The translations under genes were made by a program, and so were the position numbers. This document shows positions 25,125 through 33,774 of a DNA stretch of 64,000 nt, one piece after another. The DNA comes from Sulfuriferula plumbiphila. Its GTDB lineage: Bacteria > Pseudomonadota > Gammaproteobacteria > Burkholderiales > Sulfuriferulaceae. Within the stretch, counting starts at the first letter, position 1. The number at the start of each line of letters is the position of its first letter. Where the stretch lies: the NCBI RefSeq assembly GCF_009938015.1, contig NZ_AP021884.1:620001-684000 (forward strand). The letters run 5' to 3'. The notes beneath the pieces are model-generated. The model was not told the DNA's origin and ran no database searches. It saw only the letters and a list, made by a program, of their open reading frames with translations.

Positions 25125-25319
25125 GTGAAAAAGCCAGTTACCGTCACCTGTCCGACTTGCGGCGCCCTGGTGGAATGGACAGCGCAAAACAAATTTAGGC
25201 CATTTTGCTCGGAACGCTGTCGCTTGATCGATTTAGGGCAATGGGCTGCTGAGGGCTATCGCATCCCCGACACCGGCAAGCGCGAGTCAGAAAATACCGA
25301 TCTCGATAACGAAGGCTAG
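25125..25319 (+). CDS. yacG: DNA gyrase inhibitor / zinc-binding protein YacG
   Basis: A 64-residue zinc protein that in E. coli binds GyrB and inhibits gyrase. The four-Cys site is complete: [12 protein letters not shown] and [16 protein letters not shown]. It ends with an acidic tail. It starts at GTG 25125 with no clear Shine-Dalgarno sequence (the preceding bases are AT-rich: TTACGTTTTAATCT). Normally it follows zapD directly; here about 2 kb of foreign DNA and a terminator intervene. The stop overlaps that of convergent rpiA in CTAG. Confidence 0.92.
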   Translation: MKKPVTVTCPTCGALVEWTAQNKFRPFCSERCRLIDLGQWAAEGYRIPDTGKRESENTDLDNEG

Positions 25320-25981
25320 CCCGCCTGCATGGTTTTGACCCCGTCGGCGGTGCCCAGCAGCAGTATATCGGCAGGGCGTTGGGCAAACAGACCGTTGGTG
25401 ACCACGCCAACGATCTGGTTGATTTGTTTTTCCAGCTCCACCGGGTTGGTGATGGCAAGATTGTGCACATCCAGAATCACATTGCCGTTGTCGGTGGTGA
25501 AGCCTGTGCGCAGCACGGGTTGACCGCCCAGTTTGACTAGCTCGCGCGCCACATGGCTCTGTGCCATGGGAATGACTTCGACAGGCAGCGGAAACTTGCC
25601 GAGCACCTCCACCAGTTTGGAGTCATCCGCCAGGCAGATGAATTTTTTGCTGCACGCAGCGACGATTTTTTCGCGGGTAAGCGCACCGCCACCGCCCTTG
25701 ATCATGTGCATGTGACGCGTGATTTCGTCGGCACCGTCCACATAAATTTCCAGTTCGCCCACGCTGTTCAGATCGAGTACCTGAATACCATGGTTTTTCA
25801 GGCGCTGTGCAGTGGCTTCGGAGCTTGCCACCGCGGCTTCGAAACGGCCTCTGATTGTGGCCAGTTCATCAATAAAAAAATTGGCGGTGGAACCCGTTCC
25901 CACGCCGATAATTCCTTGTGGAACATAATCAATCGCGGCACGCGCGACAGCCTGTTTCAGCTCATCCTGCTTCATTGTCAT
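25316..25981 (-). CDS. rpiA: Ribose-5-phosphate isomerase A
   Basis: Interconverts ribose 5-phosphate and ribulose 5-phosphate in the pentose phosphate pathway. The 221-residue product contains [27 protein letters not shown] (with catalytic aspartates) and [14 protein letters not shown] (with the catalytic Glu), all RpiA signatures. I chose ATG 25981 with GAGG upstream; the next Met (25975) is possible, and a longer frame to 26038 is not conserved. It is convergent with yacG. Confidence 0.96.
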   Translation of the reverse strand: MTMKQDELKQAVARAAIDYVPQGIIGVGTGSTANFFIDELATIRGRFEAAVASSEATAQRLKNHGIQVLDLNSVGELEIYVDGADEITRHMHMIKGGGGALTREKIVAACSKKFICLADDSKLVEVLGKFPLPVEVIPMAQSHVARELVKLGGQPVLRTGFTTDNGNVILDVHNLAITNPVELEKQINQIVGVVTNGLFAQRPADILLLGTADGVKTMQAG

Positions 25982-26091
25982 TATGCAATCCTCATTTATA
26001 ACAAAACCCGCAGGATAGCCACAATCCGCTTTTTTCACAAACGTCCCAAAGCCTGCTAATCTTGGGCGCTGTCCTTGTCCAAAGCTGCATC

Positions 26092-27618
26092 ATGTCAACC
26101 GCACACGCACCCAACGATTACCTGGTTCGCATCCTCACCTCCCGTGTCTACGACGTTGCCATCGAGTCCCCGCTCGAGCGCGCGCCCAATCTGTCGGCGC
26201 GCATGGGTAACCAGCTATGGTTGAAGCGTGAGGATTTGCAGTCAGTATTTTCGTTCAAGCTGCGCGGGGCTTACAACAAGATTTCCGGTTTGTCCAGACA
26301 GGCGCTGGTGGCGGGAGTGATTACTGCATCTGCCGGCAACCATGCCCAGGGCGTCGCGCTGGCTGCGCAGAAGCTGGGCTGCCGCGCCACCATCGTCATG
26401 CCGCTGCCCACGCCGCAGATCAAGGTCAGCGCGGTCAGGGCGCGCGGCGCCGAGGTGGTCTTGCATGGCGATTCCTACGATGAGGCTTATGCGCATGCGC
26501 GTGCGCTGGCACAGGAAAGCGGCGCCACCTATGTGCACGCCTACGATGACCCGGACGTGATTGCCGGACAGGGTACGGTTGCCATGGAAATCCTGCGCCA
26601 GCACGGCGGCCACATTGACGCAGTGTTTGTGCCGGTAGGTGGTGGCGGCTTGATAGCAGGGGTGGCCGTGTATATCAAGACGCTCAAACCGGAGATCAAG
26701 GTGATCGGCGTGGAGCCAGAAGACGCCGATGCCATGGCGTGCTCGCTGGAACAGCATGAACGGGTATTGCTGAGCCAGGTAGGACTGTTTGCTGACGGCG
26801 TGGCGGTGAAGCAGGTGGGTAAGGAAACCTTTCGCCTGGCCAGCCAGTATGTGGATGAAGTCATCCGTGTGGACAATGACGCCATCTGCGCGGCGATCAA
26901 GGATGTATTCGAGGATACCCGTTCCATCCTGGAGCCGTCCGGTGCATTAAGCATAGCCGGCGCCAAGCTGTGGTGCACGCGCGAAGCCGTCACTGACAAA
27001 ACCGTGGTGGCGATTGCCAGCGGTGCCAACATGAATTTCGAGCGTCTGCGTTATATTTCCGAGCGTGCCGAACTGGGCGAGCAGCGCGAGGCCGTGCTGG
27101 CGGTAACCATTCCCGAGACACCCGGCAGCTTCAAGGCATTTTGCACGTTGCTGGGTGCGCGCAATATTACCGAATTCAACTACCGTTACTCGGATAACAG
27201 CGACGCCCACGTATTTGCCGGCGTGCAGGTGGCCAGCCGCGACGAGGCTACGCAACTGGTTGCCATGCTCAAGGACAACGGTCTTGTTGCAGTGGATTTG
27301 ACGGACAACGAAATGGCCAAGCTGCATGTGCGCCATCTGGTTGGCGGCCACGCGCCGCAGGTTGAATACGAGCGGGTGTTTCGTTTCGAATTCCCGGAAC
27401 GCCCCGGCGCACTGATGCGTTTTCTCAACAGCATTGGCCACCACTGGAACATCAGCCTGTTCCACTACCGCAATCATGGGGCTGATTATGGCCGCGTGCT
27501 GGTGGGCATCCAGGTGCCGCCGGAAGATCATGCGAGTTTTCAGGCATCGCTGGATCAGGTGGGTTATCGCTACTGGGACGAAAGCCAGAATCCTGCTTAT
27601 ACGCTGTTTCTGAGTTAA
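26092..27618 (+). CDS. ilvA: Threonine ammonia-lyase, biosynthetic
   Basis: Deaminates threonine to 2-oxobutanoate, the first step of isoleucine synthesis. The 508-residue protein has the PLP domain with the Schiff-base lysine in SVFSFKLRGAYNK, the phosphate-binding VPVGGGGLIAGVAVYIK and SAGNHAQGVALAA. Two C-terminal ACT-like regulatory domains follow (about 330-505), as in the feedback-inhibited biosynthetic enzyme. I chose ATG 26092 (MSTAHAPNDYLVRIL) over 26062. It lies 4 bases before slt, read the same way. Confidence 0.97.
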   Translation: MSTAHAPNDYLVRILTSRVYDVAIESPLERAPNLSARMGNQLWLKREDLQSVFSFKLRGAYNKISGLSRQALVAGVITASAGNHAQGVALAAQKLGCRATIVMPLPTPQIKVSAVRARGAEVVLHGDSYDEAYAHARALAQESGATYVHAYDDPDVIAGQGTVAMEILRQHGGHIDAVFVPVGGGGLIAGVAVYIKTLKPEIKVIGVEPEDADAMACSLEQHERVLLSQVGLFADGVAVKQVGKETFRLASQYVDEVIRVDNDAICAAIKDVFEDTRSILEPSGALSIAGAKLWCTREAVTDKTVVAIASGANMNFERLRYISERAELGEQREAVLAVTIPETPGSFKAFCTLLGARNITEFNYRYSDNSDAHVFAGVQVASRDEATQLVAMLKDNGLVAVDLTDNEMAKLHVRHLVGGHAPQVEYERVFRFEFPERPGALMRFLNSIGHHWNISLFHYRNHGADYGRVLVGIQVPPEDHASFQASLDQVGYRYWDESQNPAYTLFLS

Positions 27619-27622
27619 ACCT

Positions 27623-29617
27623 GTGGAGAATAGGGTCAAATATCTGTTGCGCCCGGGCGCAGGTTTGCGCGCAGCGCTGGCCGTTGCGGTGCTTTGCCTG
27701 GGGCTGCTGCCGCTGCCTGGATATGCGGACGACAATGCCGATTTCCTGGCTGCGCGCGAAGCCTTTCGCACCGGCAAAACCCAATTGCTACCCGGGTACG
27801 CTGAGCGCCTCAAAGGTTCTATCCTGCTGCCTTACATTCAATACTGGGCGTTATCGGCACGCCTGAAAGACGCGAGCGCAGACGAAATTCGCGATTTCAT
27901 GGCGCGCAATACCGACAGCGTGCTGTCTGACAGGCTGCGTGGCGATTGGCTGCGGCTGCTTGGGAAAAATCAGGACTGGACAACTTTTCTGGCCGAATAC
28001 CCCTTGCTGGTCAAATCCGACGTGAGTCTGCAGTGTTATGCCATACGTGGCCGCATCGCGCAGGGCGAGACGCTGGCGCTGAAGGATGGCGTGGCGCTGT
28101 GGTTCACCGGCAAGGACCTGCCAGAGGCGTGCACACCATTGTTCGAAAAACTGATCGCCGACCAGCTGATCAGCCATGAAGACATCTGGCAGCGCTTCCG
28201 TCTGGCGCTTGAATCCGGCAACCCGGGTGTGGCGAAATCGGTGCTTGCCTATTTTCCCAAACAGCAGCAACCGGATGCGCGGCTGGTGGATACGGTGACC
28301 GCCAGGCCTGAGCGGCTGCTGGGCAAGCCCAATCTGGACCTGGATAGCCGTGTCGAGCGCGAACTGGCGATCTATGCAATTGCGCGTCTGGCCCGCAGCG
28401 ATGCACGCAATGCGGCGCAGCTCTGGGAAGCGATCCGTGCCGATTTTTCCGTGTCCGATCAGCGCTATGTATGGGGGCAGTTGGGGCTGTATGGCGCACG
28501 CCAGCATCTCCGCGACGCGTTGGGCTGGTTTGACCGTGCCGGCGTCGACGGCATGAATGATGACCTGCTGGCATGGAAGGCACGCGAGGCACTGCGAGTG
28601 GGTAACTGGAGTGTGGTGCAGGCGGCCATTCTGCAAATGAGCGATAGCGCCCGCGCTGAACCGGCGTGGCGTTACTGGCTGGCGCGCGCCTACAAGCTGC
28701 ACAACAAGCTGTTTCAGGCCAATGCATTATTGGCATCGCTATCGCGCGAGCACAATTTCTATGGACTGCTGGCGGAAGAAGAGCTGGGTGCCGCACTGGG
28801 TGCGCAAACAATTAATTTTAAAGTCGGCAGTGATGAAGTCGCGGCGATGGGGCGCGTACCGGCGATTGCCCGGGCGCTCGCCCTGTACAGGCTGGATTTG
28901 CGTACCGATGCCAATCATGAATGGATCTGGGCAACGCGCAATTTTGATGACCGGCGCCTGCTCGCCGCTGCCGAGCTGGCGCGGCAGAACGACTGGTATG
29001 ACCGCGCCATCAATACCGCCGATCGCACCCAGCAGCTGCACGACTTTGACCTGCGCTTTTTGGCACCCTATCGGGACATTGCCCACAAATACGCCAAAGA
29101 ATATAGGCTGGACGAGGCCTGGGTATACGGTCTGATGCGCCAGGAGAGCCGCTTTGTGTCGCGTGCCAAGTCCGGAGTGGGCGCTTCCGGCCTGATGCAG
29201 GTGATGCCGGCGACGGCACGCTGGATCGCCAGCAAACTGGGTATCCGCCATTTTCAGGCGGACAGCATCCACGGACTGGATACCAACATGCAGTTTGGCA
29301 TGTACTACCTGAAAACCATTCAGCAAAGCCTGGATGGCTCTCTGGTGCTGGCGACCGCGGCCTACAATGCGGGGCCCGGCAGAGCACGACGCTGGTGCGG
29401 CGGGCAGGCGCTGGAGGGCGCGATTTATGCGGAGAGCATTCCTTTTGGCGAAACCCGCGATTACGTCAAGAAAGTCATGGCCAATGCCATCTATTACGCG
29501 CGCAGTTTCGGTCAGCCGGGACAGTCGCTCAAGGCGCGGCTGGGTAGCATAGCCGGGGTGGCAGTCCCACCGCTGTGCGGCGGAGCGGATGAAAATGCTC
29601 CGGCCTGCGACAACTGA
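27623..29617 (+). CDS. slt: Soluble lytic murein transglycosylase (Slt70 family)
   Basis: Periplasmic enzyme that cleaves the glycan backbone of peptidoglycan, forming 1,6-anhydro ends. The 664-residue product starts at GTG 27623. A signal peptide (VLCLGLLPLPGYA) ends near residue 36. A long helical superhelix follows, and then the C-terminal SLT domain with catalytic Glu in GLMRQESRFVSRAKSGVGAS, then GLMQVMPATA and ATAAYNAGPGRARRW. Only 4 bases separate it from ilvA, so it is probably co-transcribed. A GC-rich imperfect stem with TTTTA at 29621-29645 may terminate it. Confidence 0.96.
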   Translation: MENRVKYLLRPGAGLRAALAVAVLCLGLLPLPGYADDNADFLAAREAFRTGKTQLLPGYAERLKGSILLPYIQYWALSARLKDASADEIRDFMARNTDSVLSDRLRGDWLRLLGKNQDWTTFLAEYPLLVKSDVSLQCYAIRGRIAQGETLALKDGVALWFTGKDLPEACTPLFEKLIADQLISHEDIWQRFRLALESGNPGVAKSVLAYFPKQQQPDARLVDTVTARPERLLGKPNLDLDSRVERELAIYAIARLARSDARNAAQLWEAIRADFSVSDQRYVWGQLGLYGARQHLRDALGWFDRAGVDGMNDDLLAWKAREALRVGNWSVVQAAILQMSDSARAEPAWRYWLARAYKLHNKLFQANALLASLSREHNFYGLLAEEELGAALGAQTINFKVGSDEVAAMGRVPAIARALALYRLDLRTDANHEWIWATRNFDDRRLLAAAELARQNDWYDRAINTADRTQQLHDFDLRFLAPYRDIAHKYAKEYRLDEAWVYGLMRQESRFVSRAKSGVGASGLMQVMPATARWIASKLGIRHFQADSIHGLDTNMQFGMYYLKTIQQSLDGSLVLATAAYNAGPGRARRWCGGQALEGAIYAESIPFGETRDYVKKVMANAIYYARSFGQPGQSLKARLGSIAGVAVPPLCGGADENAPACDN

Positions 29618-29688
29618 CCCGCTCCGCAGCGAGCGCGGGTTTTAGGTTAAAATCCACAGCTTTGTAAGATTTCTCTTCAGGAACAGGC

Positions 29689-30726
29689 ATGAAATTCAAT
29701 AATATCTGTGTGTTGGGCGGCAGCGGGTTTGTCGGAGCCAATATTGTGCGCATGCTGGCCGCGCAAGGACGCAGTGTGCGCGTACTCACGCGTAACCGCG
29801 AGCGCGCCAAAGACCTGATCGTATTGCCTGGCGTGGATGTGATCGACGCAGATATCCACGACCCGGCGCAACTCAAGCAGCATTTTCATGGCATGGATGC
29901 GATCATCAATCTGGTCGGCATCCTGCACGAGACTCATCCGGGACGCATCGACAAACCCGCCGCGCGGCGGGGTGATTTTCAGCATGTGCACATCGAGCTG
30001 CCGCGCAAGCTTATCCATGCCTGCACCGAAAACGGCATCCAGCGTCTGTTGCACATGAGCGCACTGGGCGCTTCCGGCACCTCCCGCAGCGCCTATCAGC
30101 GCTCCAAGGGGATAGGTGAGGCGCTGGTGCGCGAAGCCGGTATGGCGCATTCGGATAATGAACGCTGGTACCTGGATGGCCCCAAGTTCGTGCGGGGTGC
30201 CAGGCTCTACACCACGATTTTTCGGCCTTCGGTGATCTTTGGCCGGGGTGACAGTTTCCTCACCCTGTTTGCCGGGCTGGCGCAGACTTTTCCGATCATC
30301 CCGCTGGCCAATGCCCACGCCCGTTTTCAGCCGGTATGGGTGGAGGATGTGGCGCGCGCGTATGTCAATGCGCTGGACGACACCGCCAGCTTCGGCCAGA
30401 CCTATGACTTGTGCGGTCCCAAGGTCTACACCCTGGAGGAACTGGTGGAATTGGCCGGGCAGACGGTAGGCGCACATCCGCGCATCATTGCGCTGTGCGA
30501 CAGGATGTCGTACTTGCAGGCATGGGCGATGGAATTCAAGCCGGGCAAAAAAATCATGACGCGCGACAATTACTACGCCATGCAAGTGGACAACATCTGC
30601 AGCGGTGAATTCCCGCCGCCCTCGGGCTACAAGCCCGCTGCGCTGGAGGCCGTCGCTGCCGAGTACCTCGACGACAGCCACCCGCGCGGGCGTTATCAGG
30701 CGTTCCGCAATCGCGCCGGGCGCTGA
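29689..30726 (+). CDS. NDUFA9-like NAD(P)-binding protein (atypical short-chain dehydrogenase)
   Basis: A 345-residue Rossmann protein with the N-terminal dinucleotide site VLGGSGFVGANIVRMLAAQG and the later NLVGILHE and HMSALGAS strands. A YxxxK-like remnant appears in SAYQRSKGIGEALVRE. The family is widespread in proteobacteria as the complex I NDUFA9-subunit-like or NAD-dependent epimerase/dehydratase group. Its bacterial function is not established; in mitochondria the homologue is an accessory subunit of complex I. It precedes cca by 8 bases. A link to the complex-I-like operon at the left edge would be speculation. Confidence 0.9.
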   Translation: MKFNNICVLGGSGFVGANIVRMLAAQGRSVRVLTRNRERAKDLIVLPGVDVIDADIHDPAQLKQHFHGMDAIINLVGILHETHPGRIDKPAARRGDFQHVHIELPRKLIHACTENGIQRLLHMSALGASGTSRSAYQRSKGIGEALVREAGMAHSDNERWYLDGPKFVRGARLYTTIFRPSVIFGRGDSFLTLFAGLAQTFPIIPLANAHARFQPVWVEDVARAYVNALDDTASFGQTYDLCGPKVYTLEELVELAGQTVGAHPRIIALCDRMSYLQAWAMEFKPGKKIMTRDNYYAMQVDNICSGEFPPPSGYKPAALEAVAAEYLDDSHPRGRYQAFRNRAGR

Positions 30727-30734
30727 CCGCTGTC

Positions 30735-31973
30735 ATGCAGATCTACGCGGTCGGCGGCGCAGTACGGGATGAATTGCTCGGCCTGCCCGTCCAAGACCGT
30801 GATTATGTGGTGGTGGGCAGTACGCCCGAGGCCATGGCACGGTTGGGTTACCAGCCGGTAGGCCGCGATTTTCCGGTATTCTTGCACCCCGTCACGCATG
30901 ATGAATACGCGCTTGCCCGCACCGAGCGCAAGACGACCCGAGGTTATAAAGGATTCGAGGTCAGCGCCGCACCCGCGGTCACGCTGGAGCAGGATCTCGC
31001 CCGGCGCGACCTCACCATCAACGCCATCGCCAAGGCCGAGTCCGGCGAATTGGTCGATCCTTACGGCGGTTGCCGCGATATTGAGGCACGCGTATTGCGC
31101 CATGTCAGCGCTGCATTTGTTGAAGACCCGGTCAGGGTTTTGCGCGTGGCGCGTTTCATGGCACGTTTTACCGATTTTTCCGTCGCGCCCGAAACCATGG
31201 CGTTGATGCGCGAGATGGTCAGCAGCGGCGAAGTCGATCACCTGGTACCGGAGCGCGTCTGGCAGGAACTGGCGCGCGGCCTGATGGAAGCGCAGCCGTC
31301 GCGCATGTTCGAGACGCTGCGCGCCTGCGCTGCCCTGGCGCGGATCATGCCTGAAGTCGATCGGCTGTTCGGTGTGCCGCAACCGCCGCAATACCATCCC
31401 GAAATCGATACCGGTATCCACGTGATGCTGGTGGTGGACTACGCTGCTGCCCAGCATTACAGCCTGGCAGTGCGCTTTGCCGCGCTTACCCATGACCTGG
31501 GCAAGGGCACCACACCGCCCGGGGAATGGCCGCGCCATCACGGCCACGAGGCGCGCAGTGTGGGACTGGTCAAGACGCTATGCCAACGCGTCCGTGTGCC
31601 TAACGGGTGTCGTGATCTGGCGCTGATCACCGCTCGCTATCACGGCGACGCGCACCGCGCGTTACAATTGCGCCCTGCCACCATCCTCAACATGCTGGAA
31701 GCCACCGACGCCTTGCGCCGGCCGGAGCGCTTTGCGCAATTTCTGCAAGCCTGTGAGTGCGACGCACGCGGCCGGCCGGGTTTTGAAACCTGCGCCTATC
31801 CAGCGGCGGACCACCTGCGTACAGCACTGGCGGCGGCGCAGGGTGTGGATGCCGGAGCGATTGCGCGTAGCGGTGAAACGAACGATGTCGGGGAGCGAAT
31901 CCGCGCCGCGCGTCTGCAGGCAATTCGTCATGCGCTGGGCGCGGCGCAGGACGACGATGCCCCGCAATCCTAG
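30735..31973 (+). CDS. cca: Multifunctional CCA-adding enzyme
   Basis: Adds or repairs the 3' CCA of tRNAs. The 412-residue protein begins MQIYAVGGAVRDELLGLPVQ, with the class II nucleotidyltransferase Asp pair in DRDYVVVG. It continues with DLARRDLTINAIAK, the template-like EDPVRVLRVARF, and an HD phosphohydrolase domain in the second half (AALTHDLGKGTTP). The HD domain marks the gammaproteobacterial/betaproteobacterial long form with phosphatase activity. It lies 8 bases after the NDUFA9-like gene. Confidence 0.96.
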   Translation: MQIYAVGGAVRDELLGLPVQDRDYVVVGSTPEAMARLGYQPVGRDFPVFLHPVTHDEYALARTERKTTRGYKGFEVSAAPAVTLEQDLARRDLTINAIAKAESGELVDPYGGCRDIEARVLRHVSAAFVEDPVRVLRVARFMARFTDFSVAPETMALMREMVSSGEVDHLVPERVWQELARGLMEAQPSRMFETLRACAALARIMPEVDRLFGVPQPPQYHPEIDTGIHVMLVVDYAAAQHYSLAVRFAALTHDLGKGTTPPGEWPRHHGHEARSVGLVKTLCQRVRVPNGCRDLALITARYHGDAHRALQLRPATILNMLEATDALRRPERFAQFLQACECDARGRPGFETCAYPAADHLRTALAAAQGVDAGAIARSGETNDVGERIRAARLQAIRHALGAAQDDDAPQS

Positions 31974-32010
31974 CAAACTGTGTGAGAGTATCGCGCCGCC
32001 AGTGATGTGA

Positions 32011-32541
32011 TTACCAGTTGTTGCCCTGGTTTTGCGCCACTGTCGCGCTCACGTTGAGATTGAGCGTGTTGCCTGGGTCGTAGGGCAGCGTAGTGGTAAA
32101 ATCGCGGCCGCGATAGCGGTACACCACGTTGTAGCCGGATACCACCTGACGATAGTTGTTCTGCACCCGGCAACGCTCCACCTGGCGTGGCTGGTAACCA
32201 TAGCTGTCACGGTTGCTGATGTTGTCGCCCACCATGGCGCCGGTAACCGCGCCGACTGCCGCAGCGGCAGTGCGTCCGTTCCCTTGACCCACCGTGTTGC
32301 CGAGCAAGCCACCTACCAGGCCGCCGAGTATGGCGCCCCCATATGAGCGGCCTTCACTGCGGTATTCACCACCGACAGTTTCTGTCCAGCACTCGCGATG
32401 CGGCTCGTTTACCTGCTCATAGATCGGGGTGGATGAGATCACTTGCGCGCGGTCGGTAAAACTCATTCCCGGATCGGCCAGCGCAACCGTGGAAGTGGCT
32501 GCCAGCAGCAGGGCAGATACAATGATTTTTTGGGTATGCAT
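32011..32541 (-). CDS. Glycine-zipper 2TM envelope protein
   Basis: A 176-residue exported protein. A signal peptide (IIVSALLLAATSTVALA) is cleaved near residue 22. The glycine zipper at about 68-106 (SYGGAILGGLVGGLLGNTVG, later AAVGAVTGAMVGD) resembles Rickettsia 17-kDa antigen and SlyB-like proteins, and the C-terminal half is rich in Tyr/Gln/Arg. There is no lipobox cysteine. The start at ATG 32541 has AGGAG upstream. It follows the Arg/Gly-rich small gene by 43 bases on the same strand and is divergent from the two-component genes, suggesting an envelope-stress module. Function unknown. Confidence 0.88.
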   Translation of the reverse strand: MHTQKIIVSALLLAATSTVALADPGMSFTDRAQVISSTPIYEQVNEPHRECWTETVGGEYRSEGRSYGGAILGGLVGGLLGNTVGQGNGRTAAAAVGAVTGAMVGDNISNRDSYGYQPRQVERCRVQNNYRQVVSGYNVVYRYRGRDFTTTLPYDPGNTLNLNVSATVAQNQGNNW

Positions 32542-32584
32542 GATTTTTCTCCTGGTATGCAATTGTGATTCACCCTGACTGAGG

Positions 32585-32908
32585 TCAGTTTTGCTGGCGA
32601 TCCCGGCCATCGTTCGCCGGCCGCTCGCCGCGTTCCTGGCGGCGTTCAAAACCATAGCCAAAACCGCCCTGGCGCTCATCGCGGCGTACCTCATTCTGTT
32701 GCCTGCGGTTGTCGCCGTCACCGCGCTGTCCAGCACGATCCCGGCCATTACCGCGAGATTCGGTATCCCCGTCGCGGCTCGCCAGCAAGAGTGGCGTGGC
32801 ATGATCCAGAGCCGGGCCGAGGTAGAAGGCGGGTGCAGCAAATGCCGGTGCAACCCCGCCCAGACCAAGCCCGAGGGAAACGACAGGAATCAGGTTGCGT
32901 ATCTTCAT
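32585..32908 (-). CDS. Small exported Arg/Gly/Asp-rich protein
   Basis: A 107-residue protein with a signal peptide (LIPVVSLGLGLGGVAPAFA) and a mature part dominated by Arg, Gly, Asp and Gln (RRQQNEVRRDERQGGFGYG), predicted to be disordered. AAGGAG precedes the ATG. No family is recognised. It is the first gene of the pair with the glycine-zipper gene and lies opposite the response regulator gene, with a palindrome between. Composition alone does not reveal a function. Confidence 0.75.
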   Translation of the reverse strand: MKIRNLIPVVSLGLGLGGVAPAFAAPAFYLGPALDHATPLLLASRDGDTESRGNGRDRAGQRGDGDNRRQQNEVRRDERQGGFGYGFERRQERGERPANDGRDRQQN

Positions 32909-32926
32909 GGTTTACTCCTTGTCTGT

Positions 32927-32945
32927 GATCCGGTTTTTCCGGATC
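32927..32945. promoter_or_regulatory. Palindrome in the divergent promoter region
   Basis: GATCCGG-TTTTT-CCGGATC forms a perfect 7-bp inverted repeat 18 bases upstream of the small exported protein's start and 113 bases before the response regulator. It is a candidate operator or leader hairpin; the regulator it might serve is unknown. Confidence 0.5.
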
Positions 32946-33057
32946 CACGATTGCATAATGGATGATAGTGTTTGCAAAAGCGTTTCCAATCAGCATAAAA
33001 CTGTAACAGTGTGTAACCGTGTGGCGAAACCTGCCGCGACAGTTGTATATTGGCGGC

Positions 33058-33774
33058 ATGGAAAATACCCAGGAACACATTCTGGTAGTGGACGACGACG
33101 CCGGGCTGCGCGCGCTGCTGGAGCAATATCTTACCGGCCAGGGCTATACGGTAACGTGTGCTGCAGATGGCGGCAAAATGGACGAGGCATTAACCCGGAT
33201 AAGCCCCGATCTGGTTATCCTCGACCTGATGTTGCCCGGCGAAGATGGACTGTCGATTGCGCGTCGTCTGCGCGCCAGCACGGCGTTGCCCATCATCATG
33301 CTGTCAGCGCGGGGCGAGGATATTGATCGTATCGTCGGGCTGGAGGTGGGCGCGGACGATTACCTGCCCAAGCCGTTCAACCCGCGCGAGTTGCTGGCGC
33401 GTATTCGTGCGGTGTTGCGCCGCAGGCAGGCGACACTCGGCGCGGCTGCAGCGCCCAACAACGTTGCCCGTTTTGGCCCATTCAGCCTGGATCTGGACGC
33501 CCAGCGCCTGTTGCGCGACAGCGAAGAAATACCGATTACCACAGCCGAATTCGCCATTCTGCGTATTTTTGTCGAGCATCCCAACCGGGTGCTGACCCGT
33601 GATGGTTTGATGGACATGATCAAAGGCTACGAGCGTGACCCGTTCGACCGCAGCATCGATGTACGCGTCACCCGTCTGCGGCGCAAGATCGAGCCCGACC
33701 CTGCCAATCCGGTGTTCATCCGCACGGTGTGGGGACAGGGTTATTTGTTTGCGCCGAAAGGCGCGGCTGCATGA
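33058..33774 (+). CDS. OmpR-family response regulator
   Basis: A 238-residue regulator. The receiver domain has the acidic pair in LVVDDDAG, phosphoacceptor Asp56 in LVILDLMLPGEDG, and Lys105 in DDYLPKPFNPRELL. The C-terminal winged helix has the OmpR/PhoB DNA-binding features (TTAEFAILRIFVEHPNRVLT; VRVTRLRRKIEPDP). I chose ATG 33058 (MENTQEHILVVDDD). It closely resembles OmpR-type partners of EnvZ-like kinases and overlaps the kinase gene by ATGA. It is divergent from the two small envelope-protein genes, likely targets by position. Confidence 0.95.
   Translation: MENTQEHILVVDDDAGLRALLEQYLTGQGYTVTCAADGGKMDEALTRISPDLVILDLMLPGEDGLSIARRLRASTALPIIMLSARGEDIDRIVGLEVGADDYLPKPFNPRELLARIRAVLRRRQATLGAAAAPNNVARFGPFSLDLDAQRLLRDSEEIPITTAEFAILRIFVEHPNRVLTRDGLMDMIKGYERDPFDRSIDVRVTRLRRKIEPDPANPVFIRTVWGQGYLFAPKGAAA

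Noticed and set aside
29528-30681. Long minus-strand frame opposite the NDUFA9-like gene
   Set aside because: A GC-rich antisense shadow; the plus frame has a clear Rossmann fold.
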